64,000 nucleotides of DNA from Arthrinium phaeospermum (GCA_006503535.1 QYRS01000006.1:2666001-2730000); one strand, 5' to 3'. Shown: positions 25,358 through 37,979, numbered from the stretch's first letter. Numbers and translations are program-made. The notes: generated by a model not told the origin, from the sequence alone.

Positions 25358-25553
25358 GACTGCTTCACGTTCACGAACTTGTCTCTTCCAATAGGGAGAG
25401 TGCATTGCTGGTTAGACTTGGACGTCGCCTAGACCGCATCTTCCTTTCTCTCCCACTTGACCGTTTCCAGTCGTGAGAGCTGCCGCGGCCAAGTCGCACA
25501 TGTCCAATGGACGCTATTGGCAAGTTGTATGATTCCCCGCTCCAAGCTCACAT

Positions 25554-25581
25554 CACACACACACACACACACACACACACC
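25554..25581. repeat. (CA)n microsatellite
   Basis: About 14 uninterrupted CA units, 200 bp right of the MITE. Confidence 0.9.
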
Positions 25582-28500
25582 CCTCTACCACTACAAGATG
25601 TACTGGGGGCGCGGGCTTCGGAACCTGCTGCAAGGTGGTATAGCCGTGCAGACAGGGGAGGGAAGGCGCTGCACAGTTGCAGACGCTTCCTGCAGGAGAT
25701 AAGAAATTCGTAAAACATTCGAGTGTAGAAGACTCACATCGGCCCCTTTAGGTCACAGTAGAGACAGGCAAGGCACAGACAGATCATGATCTTAACGTCA
25801 ACTCCCGACGGTATCTGAAGCGCAGATTCGTCTCATCCCTATTTTCGCTGCGGTCCCAGTCAACCACCCCCTCCTCTCCTCCTGCTCCTCCTCCTCCTCC
25901 ACTACCACGAGCGAGGCATGCATGCAATTCCGTACCAAGAAAATGGCAAGGTCGCTGCTACCCCAGGGCGGGCAGCGTGCCTAGCTTACAGTTGACAGCA
26001 ATCCGCAATCCATAAATGTCGGCGTTAAGATGGGGTTGATTGCGTTGCGGTCACCGCCCGGAGTGACTGGCCGCTGGCTGTATCCAGCGGTAACCTGGCC
26101 AGCAGTGTGTCCAGCAGTGTGTCCTCCTGATAACTAATAGCAGGGGGTTGTTATGCTATGCGCTCGACAACAAATCACCGCTCCGGTTACTAGCCTCGCT
26201 TTGCGGATAGATCAGTCAGGTATGACCAATAAGCGCTGGCTGATGGCTCGTTACAGCCCAAAATTCACACGTCCCACGACGATGACTCAACCTCTCCCCC
26301 TCGATTAGTAGAACAGCGTGTGCTGCTTACCTAGTTAGAAGGAAAAATTTGTGGTTCAGCTACGCATCACGGGGCTGCATCTCTCATCAGACATCAATAG
26401 ACGTGGACTATAGCGAGATCGGAGTAGGCAGGATCTAGAACGCCTTGCCTTGCTCACCTGCTCCTGCTACTGCTACTGCTACTGACTGCTTCTCTCACGA
26501 AGCCGAGCTTTTCGCGATCAACATCGCCATAGCAGGCGCACGTACATACATCCAAGGAGTCCCCGACGTCACTAGGAAGGTGACTGGCCGGCTGTGTAAG
26601 TAGGCAAGTAACCGCCAAGCGATTTTGAGGTCACACTCATGAGCGCTGAAAGCGTGCAGAGATAATCAATACCCGAGACTGCTGGCGCCATCGTGGCCTG
26701 ATAACATATGCTTCAGATCTGGCAGACTGCTCAATAGCCTGCCTATGCCGTCACGAAGGATCTGACGAGATATTCGCCCCAGGCCTTGCTTGCATCTGAG
26801 CGTTCGTCTCTATTTTCAGAGATCTTGATTTCCCCTGCTAAGTACAGTAACGTCCTAGCACCACCTTACAGTGGCATGCTACGCTTCACTGCGGAGTCCG
26901 GCGCCTGCACTAACCGCAGGCTAGCAGCTGCTGAGTCATTACCTCCAAGGGACGCCGCCAGCAAAAGCTGCAAAGGCCTGCGGTGTCCCGAGTCCTCCCG
27001 TGACGCCCCCATGGTTTTCACGGGAAAACACGAGAGAGTTACAGCCCCCGAAGCCCTATCAGCAGTGAACAGGTCGCAAACGAGAATGAACCGCAGAGGC
27101 ACACTGCCTCGACAACGAGTTCTGGTACGATGACATGCAACAAGAAGAAAATGCCCGGACATTTCCAGTACAAACAGCATACAGATGTAGCTAGTCAGCA
27201 GGAGGGTCATTCATCACCGTCACCATCATCCATCCTGAACTCTACCTCTACCGAGGGACCCCGCCAAACCTTCCGTCTAGGGGAATTTTTAGAGATAGTC
27301 ACCCCCCAAAAAACCAAATCCGATTTGCTAAGATCCAGACTTGCCAAGACGCTTGAGATGCCTTCTTCCACGGAGCCAATGAGGCCGCTCGCAGAGTCAG
27401 CAGCAGCAGCGACTCGGTATGAATGACCACCCACCACCTCCCAAGGCCTGCCCGAGACAAGTTTGTTGGCGATGCTTTTTGGAGGCGATGCAAAGGGTGG
27501 GCGCCATGAGCAATCAAGAGAAGTTTTCCAAGACTTGTGAAACGCGGCATGCTCTACGCCCGCAACGGCAACGACGAGTGAGAAGCAACATCGTGTCGTC
27601 CGTCGGCCACCCCTTTTTCTTTTCTCCGAGGCGGCCTCTTCTTCTCCAGCGTTTTTCTTTGCCCAGTAAACCGGCAGATCACTACTGTTTTGGAGTCCTG
27701 CAGTAACGAATGTCTCTCGCTGTCCCCGTAGAAGAAGGTTTCGGAAGCAATCTAGAACACGATAATGACAATGGGCTCCTAAGGATATGTTTCTCCTTGC
27801 AGGCAAAGACTATCTGCACTGCCATGCTGTTACGCGCGCCTAATGGAGTTTGCTTGCGTATGCGATCCCTAGTCGGCCCAACAAAGCCCGAGAGCCTCGA
27901 TTTGCTGTATGTGCATTCCGATGGCAAGCACTGAGGCAAATAAGGCGATGCGCCCCTCCTTCCTATCACAAACCGCAAACCTGAAGGGATTCGCTTGCAG
28001 TCTTTCTGTGCGTACCAACCAATGAGGATGTTAATCTCAGCAGTTCGACGCGGCGCGTACGGATCTTCGTACCATCTACCCAGTAGGTATTGACACTCTC
28101 GACCTTCATACGAGAAAACCTCCTCCTAGAGTAGCGCCCCCCGGAAGCAGCGGAGCGGCTAGATTCGCAATGAGAGAGAGAGAGAGAAGATCAAAGCCCA
28201 TCGTAAATCCGAAGCGCCACAAGGCTTCGTCAACAGGGTAGTCGGCGTCTGGCCCAGTCCAATCCGTGCGCGCTGAATGACCAACACGCTCTCGCTTACT
28301 TCAGCTTTGAGCCCAGGCAGAACGAGGGTGTGTGTGCCCCTCACCACCTTTCTCGCATGTCTTGAAAAAACTTTGCAGCCCGGGGGAGATACTACGAACT
28401 AATCACTGTGCCACACAGCACGCGGAAGGCATTGCTACATGTAAAGTAGTTATGGCATCTGGTGATTTACTAGTTGCGGGTGCGCATTGAGAAAAGAAAG

Positions 28501-28787
28501 AAATCCTTCCAAACCCACCCCCACCACCTGATTGCCTGCCTAAAGTTATATCGACTACCCCTTGTAAGTCTGTCACCTTGCCTAAAACCCCAGCTTCTAG
28601 AAGCGAGGGAGAAGACATCATCATCACTCGCTGCGATCTACTAGCCATCTCGTCTTACTGTAAAGCGAAATACATGATACATTAATGAGGGGCGAAAGAT
28701 CTGCCTTCTGACATATCCCGATCTCACGCCTTCCCTTGCGGTTAGTGGGGTTCATGCAATGTAGGATGCAAGTATGGACGGGCTAGG

Positions 28788-28808
28788 CAGCAGCAGCAGC
28801 AGCAGCAG
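28788..28808. repeat. (CAG)7 microsatellite
   Basis: Seven perfect CAG units, followed within 20 bp by a GA-rich repeat. Not in a supported coding frame. Confidence 0.9.
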
Positions 28809-31071
28809 CCGAATATAGTAATAAATAGAGAGAGAGAGAGAAAAGTGCAGATCCTTTCCGCCATCCCGCCCAGCCGCGGCCCCTAGCTAGAAGGTCAACC
28901 CCCTTCTATGGATGGAATATGGCCGAAGGGACCGACCTCTTCAGTGGGTTGCATATAACTGTGTTATATCGTTGGGTATCACACCTCCGAAGGGAAGTTT
29001 GATCGGGTGGCGGGCAGCGGCCTTGCCTGCATGCCTATTTACCTAATTCTAGTGTTCTGTCCCTCTCGCGGGAACCAATAGACGAATAAGACTGCTTTTC
29101 CCATATACGTACCTACATACAAGTAGAAAGATGTGGATCTCCCAGCTGAATATGCTGCTCCGGTGCTGCTGACATGATACATTCGGCCCTTACTAACGAG
29201 AGAAGTCGATCCTCCTTTTCTCAGGTGTCGTATAGAAAGGACACTGAAATAAGCAGGTCCACAGTAAATGAACAACCCGTGTACCGGAATAAGCTCCGTC
29301 ATCGATGATGACTCTTCTTGTTGTTGATCAAGCACCGGACCGCGAAAAGAAGGAGGCGTGGTGTAGAAGGCAGAAAGGCAGACTGATGAGAGGCTTACGC
29401 GTGGGCGAGAGGTAGCCTACCGTGATGTCTTCCCTCGCACTCGGACGTATGGCTCACTGGCCGATTGGCCGGAAGTCGTCCCCTTCCCTTTCCCCGTGAC
29501 TAGGAGATGACTTGCTTCACCAGATCTGGTAGATCCAGTAGATCGTAGCTGAAGACCTCACGAAGCGCACGCCGCCCGCAAGCCCCACGGCAAAGCGCGG
29601 CAGAAGAATGGCGACGCAGGCCACGAGACCCTCGTGAGATGTACGCCCCGCGTATAGTCACAGAAGGGGGCGAACGGGAGGGGGCTGACGAACGCAGCTC
29701 CTGCTGGAAGGCGCCACGGAATAGTTACTCAAACTTGCTTCTTATCGCCATCCCCTTCCCGCTCATCCCGCCGATGATGAGTGTCTGCAAGATGGGTCAT
29801 AGAGGCGTAAGACCACCCAGCGTCCATTCCGATCAAGGGGGCAATATCCTGTCCCTCGCAGTCGGCACCCGCCTCTGCACGAGGAACTGCCACCATGGAC
29901 GCGCAGCCCGACCTCGGATCGTGATACAGCACACTGATGCCGGTGCTGGTGCTGGCTGCTGCTACTCATCCATGCCTCTCCTCCCTTGACTGGTCGTTTT
30001 ATGATCCACGAGATCTCTCTCGCACTCACCTTCACTATGCGTCATCGTGCTTTTCGCGAAATCCCGGTACTGCCCGACGTAGTCAGTGAGACGGCAACGT
30101 AGATGCGTGGTCAAAACTGGTTTCATTTTCCGATGCGAGGTCGTGGCGTGATGTGGCGATCACCAACCACGGCCGTCACGCCCAACTCTCCAAACTCGGC
30201 GCTGGCTCGGTAAACACTCGTGAGAAGGCCGTGAGCAAGTCATCGTGATCCTCTTTCTTCCTACACCCTCGACTTTGCTCGTGAGATCTTGGTGTCGTTG
30301 TCAGTGGCAAGGAGACAGTCATTCGTTGCTCAACCGTATATTATTCTCGTGTAGGCAAAATCGATCAAAACCGACACAGAAAACAGGCTCAAGAGGTGGC
30401 TGTTGCGAGAACATGACATTTAAGGTGCAAAAACAGTACAGGTAGATAGTGACCCTACACGTTGGTGTTTCTGCTTGTGTTCCCGATACTGTGACTGCTA
30501 GGGAAACGAGGCTGGGCCTCGAACATCTAGTTATTCCAAAACATCGATCTGTCAAAAATGCGCGAAGCTCTGTCAATGGCATGCACCTAAATTAGTAGAC
30601 ACAAATCATCTGGAAGCAGACTGGACTGCCCGCATCATTGACCGAATGACCGGACTCCATGCTCGGGCAATGACAGGGGTTTGTTATATTACAACATCAC
30701 GATGTGCGCGCATACGATCTTTGTGGTGGTAATGAACAGCTTAAATATTGAGGGCCCTGGCGGCACAAGCAATCTCTAGAGCAGAAGCTGTGATGAAAAA
30801 ATCAACAGCCGCGACTAAAGGCCAAGGAGGCATCAAGCCGCAAGATTATTGGCAAAATTCGTTTCGTTGCGGTCGCAGACCAACTCGACGACAAAACTCC
30901 CTATGGAGCCGAGAGACCATAGCTGCGCTACTAGGACATGCTGTGCTCCTCTTTTTGTATGAAATTCCCTAATTCGCCGAACCAATTGAGACCATTTGCA
31001 GACCGTGTGCAACCCATAAGTATGGGAAATCCATATCTTACGCAAAGAAAAGAGTGTGTCTCGAGACTCGT

Positions 31072-33189
31072 CTAAGCGGCCATGTAGGTGCTGGCATCGA
31101 TACCCTCCTTGGGGAATTCGCTAATGAAACAGTTAGTATGAAGTTTCAGGTTTCATCCCGAGATGGTTGACTTACGGCAGAGCAACCTCGAAGCGCTTCT
31201 CTATCGCCTTGAGAACCTCCTGATCCTGCTCACTGCTCACGAAGGAGATGGCGAGACCCTTGGTACCGAAACGTCCCGCACGACCGACACGGTGCAGGTA
31301 TGAGTCGGCATCTGCAGACAGATCGTAGTTGATAGCAAGGTTGATACGCTCAATGTCGATACCACGGCCGAAAACGTCGGTGGCGACACAGATACGCTTG
31401 TTGAATTCTTTGAACTCCTTGTATCGGCGGATACTGTACATGATGAATTAGAAAAGGCCCAAGCATTGTCGTACGCGGATGGGGTATCAACTTACCGCTC
31501 TTCCTGGCTGACACCAGAGTGGACCGCGATGGAGGGGAAGTTACACTCGCGAAGCAGCTTGTCCAGCTCAGTGGCACGGATGGTGCTCTTGACGAAAATG
31601 ATGACCTGGTTGAATTGAAGTTCGTCCAGAAGCTCGTTGAGCTTTCGGTTCTTCTCCTTCTCATCCAGCTTGATGTAGTACTGCTGGAGACCGTGCAGCG
31701 TCAACTTGGTGTCTTCGTCGACGTAGTGTTCCGTCGGGTTCTGCATGAACTTGCGGCAGATGGGCTTGACCTCATCAGACAGGGTGGCGCTGAACATCAT
31801 CACCTGCTTCTGAGTGGGGGTAGAGCGGAAGATCTCTTGAACGTCGCGTCTCATATCTAATGGCGAGTTAGTGACGAACACGGCGCGTACTTTCTACTTG
31901 AATGACTTACCAACTTGATCCAGCATCTTGTCACACTCGTCGAGGACAAAGATGCGGACGCTACCGAGGCGGAGGTACTTGTCCCGAATAAGGGCTTGCA
32001 GACGGCCTGGGGTACCAACGATGATATGAGGGTGAGTATCCTTGTTCTTCAGGAGCTCGGCATCCTTGGCGATGGGAGTTCCACCGTAGAACACGCCAGT
32101 CTTGATATCCGGCATGTACTTGCTGAAACGGTTGTACTCGTTGCGAATCTGGAAGGCCAGCTCGCGAGTGTGGCACATAACCAACACAGCACACTCGCCA
32201 GCCACAGGCTCGACCTGCTGGAGGGTGGTCAAAACGAAGACAGCCGTCTTTCCAAGACCAGACTTGGCCTGGCAGATGATGTCACCTCCGAGAAGAGCTT
32301 GGGGGATACAAGTTTGCTGGACTATAGGTTTCGATCGGATGTTAGAATGAAGTTCCCAAAACGAGTGTGAGACGAGAATGGAGGGAAGTTTCGACAAGGT
32401 CCGCCCATCGACGCAGTATAAGCCGTAGAATCAATGCAGCCTCCCCCAACACGATGCCCAGATAAGACCTCGACCGAAAGAATGATGGCGCAAAGGGCCA
32501 AGCTAGCGAGTGCGCTCTACTCCGCGCTCTCCATACGGTCTTTGGCCAGGATATCTCAAAAGTAGGCCAGCCAGGTAAATGTTGCCTTCTGACAAGTGAC
32601 TGCTGAAGCGCAGTGTTGTTCTCGACTCCATCGGAGTGGATTGGGAACGTGGGCAGCCGAAGCTACGCAAGTGCAGTAGGTCGCATTGCAAGCAGATCTG
32701 CCGCATGTCCCCGACCGAACGACGACGCGTTCTCATTTGGCCTCTTGGGCCAGGCTCCCTCGGCTACTGGGGAGCGGAACTAATGATTCCACCTCTGTTC
32801 GCTCGACCTGATACTCCCTCTCGAACGATATCTTCCTGACTTCTTGCTTTTGTGGCTTGGCTTGCGAGATGGACGGACGCTTGCAGAAGAGGGAAGGAGG
32901 GACAGATGGACTTGTCTTGATGGAAGCTGGCAGATGTAAGATTGTAGTTGGTAGACTAACCCTCCGATGGATGCTCGAAACCGCAGTCGGCAATAGCGCG
33001 CAGAAGCTCGGGCTTGAGCAGGAAGTCGCGGAAACCAGTCGAGTGGATGCCGACGTAGGAACCCTTCTTGTCGACATTGTTGCCAGCGGCGGCGGCAGCC
33101 TCGCCGCTCTTCTTGCCGTTGGAGGGGGCGGCCTCATTGGTGGCCAACTCCTCGTCAGAGTAATCGATCAGATCCTCTTCAGCAGACAT
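31072..33189 (-). CDS. SUB2: ATP-dependent RNA helicase Sub2 (UAP56/DDX39), mRNA export and splicing
   Basis: Predicted 435-residue orthologue of yeast Sub2 and human UAP56. It acts in the nucleus in spliceosome assembly and, within TREX, loads the export adaptor Yra1/ALY on mRNA. Five exons: 33189-32961, 32321-31911, 31856-31496, 31433-31176 and 31120-31072; all phases agree. Diagnostic motifs: AKSGLGKT (95-102), DECD (204-207) in place of DEAD, SAT (236-238), [28 protein letters not shown] and [10 protein letters not shown]. The protein starts [14 protein letters not shown] and ends [11 protein letters not shown], as expected for the family, and the length is normal. Introns 2-4 are 54-62 nt, but intron 1 is 639 nt, within the codon after HPSE. 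The gene is head-to-head with RPR2. Confidence 0.97.
32322..32960 (-). other. Long first intron of SUB2
   Basis: Donor GTTAGT at 32960, acceptor ATAG ending at 32322, 639 nt. It is about ten times longer than the other introns in the window. It contains no supported exon and no recognisable box C/D or H/ACA snoRNA by eye. Confidence 0.85.
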
Positions 33190-33881
33190 GGTGAATAGGT
33201 GTTGGGATTAGTATCGGGATGCGGTGTAAAGCTGTCGTGACAAGGTTGCGTGACGTCGCAGAAAAGCAGTGACGCGTAGATGAAGAAGAAGATTTGAGAA
33301 GCTGTCGAACGGAGAGTTGAGAAATCAACAAAAATGGACGCGACTGATTCAATGCCGAACCCTTCTGCCGTCGTCGATAAGAAAAAAAGAGGACAGAGTT
33401 GTTGATGGTTGAGGGAGGAAGAGTTGGATTGAGGATGGATAGAAGGACGGACGTCGCGAAGAATGGAGGCTGACCAGGCTGGGTGCTGGGATCGAGGCAG
33501 GGCAGTGCGAAGAGCTGCCGCGGAAAGGGAAAAGTTGGTAAGAGCGAAGGCGCCAGATTTACAGGTGGAGCTTAACCGATTCTGGTTTAGGCGATACCCT
33601 CTCCAACCGGTGCAGTGCACGGACCATTCAAGCTTTCGATCCTTCCCCAGATATCCAATTCATCAGTCCTCTAGTTAACCTGGACAGAAAATCCATCAGC
33701 TTACCTACCTGTTGGAAATAATTCGCCCGGCTTTCCAGCATGACAAGACGCATGAAAATACATGTGCGCGTTGCATAGTACGACTCCAACGAATGCACTT
33801 CAAGCGTTAGCAGCAAGTCTCGTTTCCAGCTGCACATAATCACCAAGGCTTCTTTCTGGCAAGGCTCCCAGCCCAGGCACA
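33190..33881. promoter_or_regulatory. Divergent promoter, SUB2 / RPR2
   Basis: A 692-bp interval lies between head-to-head start codons of two nuclear RNA-processing genes. Pyrimidine-rich stretches occur on both strands. No further gene is supported; the 150-codon minus frame here is continuous with the SUB2 leader and has no domain. Confidence 0.55.
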
Positions 33882-34394
33882 ATGGCCAAGCCAAAAGGTC
33901 AGCAGGGAAGCGTGCCGAACCGGCCTATCTACTCCCGAATTTCCTACCTTTATCAAGCCGCGTCTCATCTTGCAGCTACTGCAAGGCAAGATTCTGCCTC
34001 GACAGCAGGAAATCGTGGCGTAGCCCAGCCCACCGAAACAGAAAAGTCCAAGCTGGATGAGGCGCAGCTTAGGCAAGCATGCTCGCGGCATCTACTCACC
34101 ACCATGAGGACAACATCAGAGAAGGCCGTGATACGTCTATCTCCCGCGCTGAAGCATACTGTCTGCAAATACTGCGACAGCCTACTCATTGAAGGTGAGA
34201 CCTGTGTCTCCGTTGTTGAGAACGCAAGCAAGGGCGGTAAGAAGCCTTGGGCCGATGTCCTTGTCATACGCTGCAAAGCTTGCAAAGGGGTGAAGCGGTT
34301 TCCTGTCGGGGCCTCCAGGCAAAAGAAACAGAAGCTCCGCAACTCCACTACACCTGCTGAAGGAACAGGTGTTATCGAGCCCGAAACGAGCTGA
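33882..34394 (+). CDS. RPR2: Ribonuclease P protein subunit Rpr2 (Rpp21 family)
   Basis: Predicted 170-residue single-exon protein of the Rpr2/Rpp21/Snm1 family, a zinc-binding subunit of nuclear RNase P that helps process tRNA 5' ends. Family hallmarks are the N-terminal segment NRPIYSRISYLYQAA, the central IRLSPALKHTVCKYCDSLLI and the C-terminal KGGKKPWADVLVIRCKACKG followed by KRFPV. The four likely zinc ligands are C95, C98, C131 and C134 (CxxC pairs). The tail is Lys-rich and then low-complexity. The ATG at 33882 gives the expected MAKPKG start. No intron is needed. Confidence 0.93.
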   Translation: MAKPKGQQGSVPNRPIYSRISYLYQAASHLAATARQDSASTAGNRGVAQPTETEKSKLDEAQLRQACSRHLLTTMRTTSEKAVIRLSPALKHTVCKYCDSLLIEGETCVSVVENASKGGKKPWADVLVIRCKACKGVKRFPVGASRQKKQKLRNSTTPAEGTGVIEPETS

Positions 34395-35118
34395 TCCCGA
34401 CGGGTTCTGCTCATTGCTTGTACTGTTATGGTACTCATGCAATGCCATTTCATCACCTACAAGTACAATCAGAACAGCAGTGTTATTGGCTCGTCAAAGC
34501 AATGTCGCTTTTCTCTCATCGTGTTAATCCAACTACAGCTGGATGCTGTTGGCATGTCAATTTATGCCTGTTGGTCCATATATTGTGGCTAGGTTTTAAA
34601 TATCGTGGTAAGCGATTGGCATATCGCATCGCAAGAATGCCGCCTCCCCGGCGTCCGCGCAGAGCTGGGTGGAAGAGCCCAAGAACCCCGCCAATTCGAA
34701 GCTTCTATAATCCAACCAGCGGCCATTGGCTTTTCTGATGTGCCTGTGGATAGATATGTTCGGGTGTCAAGGATGGCGGACAAACCCCCAAATACCTCCA
34801 TTGTGGCGAGTCAGTCTAGCCTAGGTTGTCAGGGTGACCCAATCTAGGTGGCTGTGAATATTATTCAATACTATGTATACAACCCTTCATTGTACGAGGT
34901 CCCTCCATTATGGGCTTGTGATTTGATCTTTCCAATTGCGTGGCAGTGCTCGTTAGGTATATACTGCATATTGCACAGGCTGTTTACGTAGGGCACGCGT
35001 GTGCTTACAAGGCCTCAACCTCTGGCCATTAAAAGCATCAAGTCGCCAGAACCAACTTTCCAAACTGTTGTGCCATCCCAAATTTCAACAATTGTAGGAA
35101 ATCTGATTGACGGTTGCA
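34395..35118. other. Intergenic between RPR2 and carboxypeptidase
   Basis: This interval holds the RPR2 3' end and the promoter of the next plus-strand gene. Open frames of at most 106 codons look incidental. A TATA-like TATATACTGCATATTG stretch occurs near 34958-34975, about 150 bp upstream of the carboxypeptidase start. Confidence 0.45.
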
Positions 35119-37354
35119 ATGGTGTCACTCAGCCGGCTGTTAGGCCGTGTCTCCGCCGGCGTCCTTGGACTTGCTTCACTCAGTTCAGCTGGTGTCTTGA
35201 GATCGCGCATCACTGAAGGTGTCAAGGTCGATTACAAAGAGGTGAGCGGACATAATAAACAGGACATGCTGTTCAACAACCCCAGGGTTCCTAACTCGAA
35301 AAACAATCTAGCCCGGCATCTGCGAGACCACTCCCGGTGTCAAATCCTACAGTGGCTACCTCACCCTCCCATCCACCCGCCTCCAGCCGTACGAGCAGAA
35401 GCTCTTCTTCTGGTTCTTCGAGGCGCGCCACTCGCCCGAGACCGCGCCGCTCAGCCTCTGGCTCCAGGGCGGCCCGGGCGCCGCGTCCATCGACCAGGCC
35501 TTCGCCGGGAACGGACCCTGCACCGTGCCCGAGGCCAGCGGCAACGCCACGGCCCTGAACCCGTGGTCCTGGAACCGCCACGCCAACCTCTTGTACGTCG
35601 ACCAGCCGGTCCAGACGGGGTTCAGCTACGATGTCGCCACGCCCGGCGTCATGGACGCCATCACGGGGCAGATCTACCCCGCGGAGTCGTGGGAGGGCCC
35701 GCTGAACTACACGGCGTACAAGGGGACGTTCTCGAGCCAGGATGGCTCCAGGCTGATCAACACGACTGCCGTGGCTGCCGAAGCGGTTTGGGAGTTCCTC
35801 CAGGTTTGGATGGCCGAGTAGGTCCCTCGATAGTGCGCTTCTGATAGTGTAGACGATAGCCACTAATGAAAAATACAGATTCCCTGAATACCACCGAGAC
35901 AAGATCAGCGTCTGGTCCGAGTCCTAGTAAGTTGTCCCCAAAACGCTGCTGCCCTGGCCACTCGAGATCTAATCACGATCCTCTAGCGGTGGGCACTACG
36001 CGCCGGCAATCGCGAAGCTCCTGCAGTCTCGCGCCCACAGCCTCCAAGGCGGCGCGCTCCCCGTCACCGTCGACACGGTAGGCATCATCAGCGGCTTCCT
36101 CGACTTCCAGATCCAGCTCGGCTACTTCTCCCAGTTCGCGGTCAACAACACGTACGGCATCCAGGCCTACGATCTCGAGGTCGCCGAGGCCGTGGCCTAC
36201 AACTGGTCCTCGCCCGGCGGCTGCAAGGAGCAGGTCGAACACTGCCGCGCCCTGACGCCCAACGGCTACCGCGACCAGTACGGGACGAATGCTACTGTCA
36301 CCGAGGCGTGCGGCGCCGCTTCGGTTTGGTGCTGGAACAACGTGTATGCCGCTTACGATGCGTTGTCGGGCGTAAGTAATAGTGAACTCCCCATACTCAT
36401 GCGAAGACAAGGCCGCTGACTTTGGCTCCTATGCAGCGCGACCCCTTTGATATTGGCCATCTCATTCCAACGTCGATCCCGCCCCCGTATGTCTACGGTT
36501 TCCTGTCGCAGGAATGGGTCTTGAAGGCACTCGGTGCAGAGGTCAACTATACCCTCAACAGCAATCCGATAGCTAACGGCAAGTCCAACATCTTATTGCG
36601 TCATATTCATTGACAAGTAATAGTTCAGCGGTTCTGACTGTGTAGCAGGATTCCTCACCTCGGGTGACTTTGCGTTTGGCGGGTTCAAGGAGGACCTAGG
36701 GTCGCTTCTTGACGATGGTGTCAAAGTCGCTTTGATACATGGCGATCGCGACTTCAGATGTAACTGTGAGTGCCTGGTTCTGAAGAACGTAGCGACGCCA
36801 CGTGGTGCGAGAAACTAACGCATAAACCTGTCTCTAGGGGTCGGAGGCGAGGCCGTCAGCTTGGCCATTGACTACGAGGATAAAGACGACTTTGCCGCCG
36901 CCGGATACGCGCCCATCCACACGAACGAGAGCTACGTCGGCGGTTTCGTCCGACAGTACGGTGGCTTCTCCTTTTCGCGTGTTTTCCAAGCCAGCCATGG
37001 AAGTATGTTCGCCCTTAATCTGCACCAATTGATTACAGAACTGACAGCGAATTAGTCGCTTACAATCAGCCCGAAACCGCCTACCAGATATTCACCCGTA
37101 CCATCTTGGGCAAAGATGTGTCAGAGGGCCGTGTTACCATCGATTATGCTTTCGACTATGCGACCGAGGGGCCGGCCTCGGTGTTCGACGTCAAGAACGA
37201 GCCTCCGGCACAGGCCGCGTCGGAGTGCTACGCCCTCTCCAACCCCCTCCGCCTCACCTGCACAGAAGAGCAGATTGCTGCACTGGTAAATGGTACGGCG
37301 GTCGTGGAGAACAACATCGTGGTCAGTCCTGCTGGACGACCAGCATCGGCATGA
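35119..37354 (+). CDS. Secreted serine carboxypeptidase, peptidase family S10
   Basis: Predicted 594-residue S10 carboxypeptidase that removes C-terminal residues from peptides. It is probably extracellular or vacuolar, since residues 1 to about 25 form a signal peptide. Eight exons: 35119-35241, 35312-35817, 35879-35926, 35987-36371, 36437-36578, 36649-36765, 36838-37002 and 37056-37354. The nucleophile lies in SESYGG (Ser about 225), with TA|C split by an intron. The acidic residue lies in HGDRDF followed by CNWVGGEA, and the histidine in FQASHG near the C-terminus. The substrate-binding element reads LQGGPGAAS. Several N-glycosylation sequons are present (NAT, NYT, NTT, NNT, NWS). Intron 5 appears to be of the GC-AG class. 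Third positions are G/C-rich in exons 2 and 4, more so than in neighbouring genes. An AATAAA lies at 37523-37528. Confidence 0.93.
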
Positions 37355-37979
37355 GAGACTGTTGGTATTATGATGGCATCTGTCTAGGCATGGCTAGGAA
37401 TCGTGTTGAGGCCGGTAGATGTAATGACGATAATGTGTGTTAGAAGTCGTTTTAGGTTTTAGAACCAAATGGCTAGAATTATAGAAGACGAAGGAGCTTC
37501 GGATAAGCCGTTTGTAAGTGAAAATAAAAGGAAGTTACAGGAGAGTCCTAGATACATCCTGAACTGCATAACATAGTAAGACGGCACTCCGGACAACGGA
37601 ACATGAGTTCGATCTAGACCCCACTTTTCCACTAGACGATCCCCTACCTCCGTTGCTGACCGGACTTATGTAACGTTGCCGCTACCGCGACAAGTCACCA
37701 ACTACAAGCCATACTGCGGCTTCTTCTTCTTCTACAGACTTTAAAATATGGCCTTTGGTATTCTGAATCATCCCCTTCTCCAAAAACTCTTCCGTTAGAG
37801 AAGTGACGCGTTTCAAAGTAGAGATTATTCGCCATCATCGGTTTTGATAGAAACACCCAACTAGAGACACGCACCTTGCTGGTTATAAAATCGACGGCAT
37901 CTGAACTGCAGGGGGGAGTCGATAGATTCAACCCGATCGATTCTAGTGGGGCTTCTACCTCCCGGATCCAGCCGCCAAT
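37355..37979. other. Intergenic, carboxypeptidase 3' end and regulator promoter
   Basis: The 625 bp hold the 3' end of the carboxypeptidase (AATAAA at 37523-37528) and the promoter of the Zn2Cys6 gene on the same strand. I see no additional gene. Confidence 0.5.

Larger units (their letters stand above)
25358..31071. other. Gene-free stretch, right of MITE (includes SUB2 3' flank)
   Basis: No gene could be supported in these 5.7 kb. The longest open frame (27207-27806, minus, 199 codons) lacks an ATG near its start and has no family resemblance. A CA microsatellite lies at 25554-25581. A CAG repeat lies at 28788-28808, with GA repeats near 28172-28187 and 28827-28841. A 12-nt unit (CAGCAGTGTGTC) is duplicated in tandem near 26100-26123. 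Confidence 0.5.

Noticed and set aside
27207..27806. 199-codon minus-strand frame
   Set aside because: No ATG near the start and no recognisable domain. It remains possible as a gene fragment but cannot be supported.
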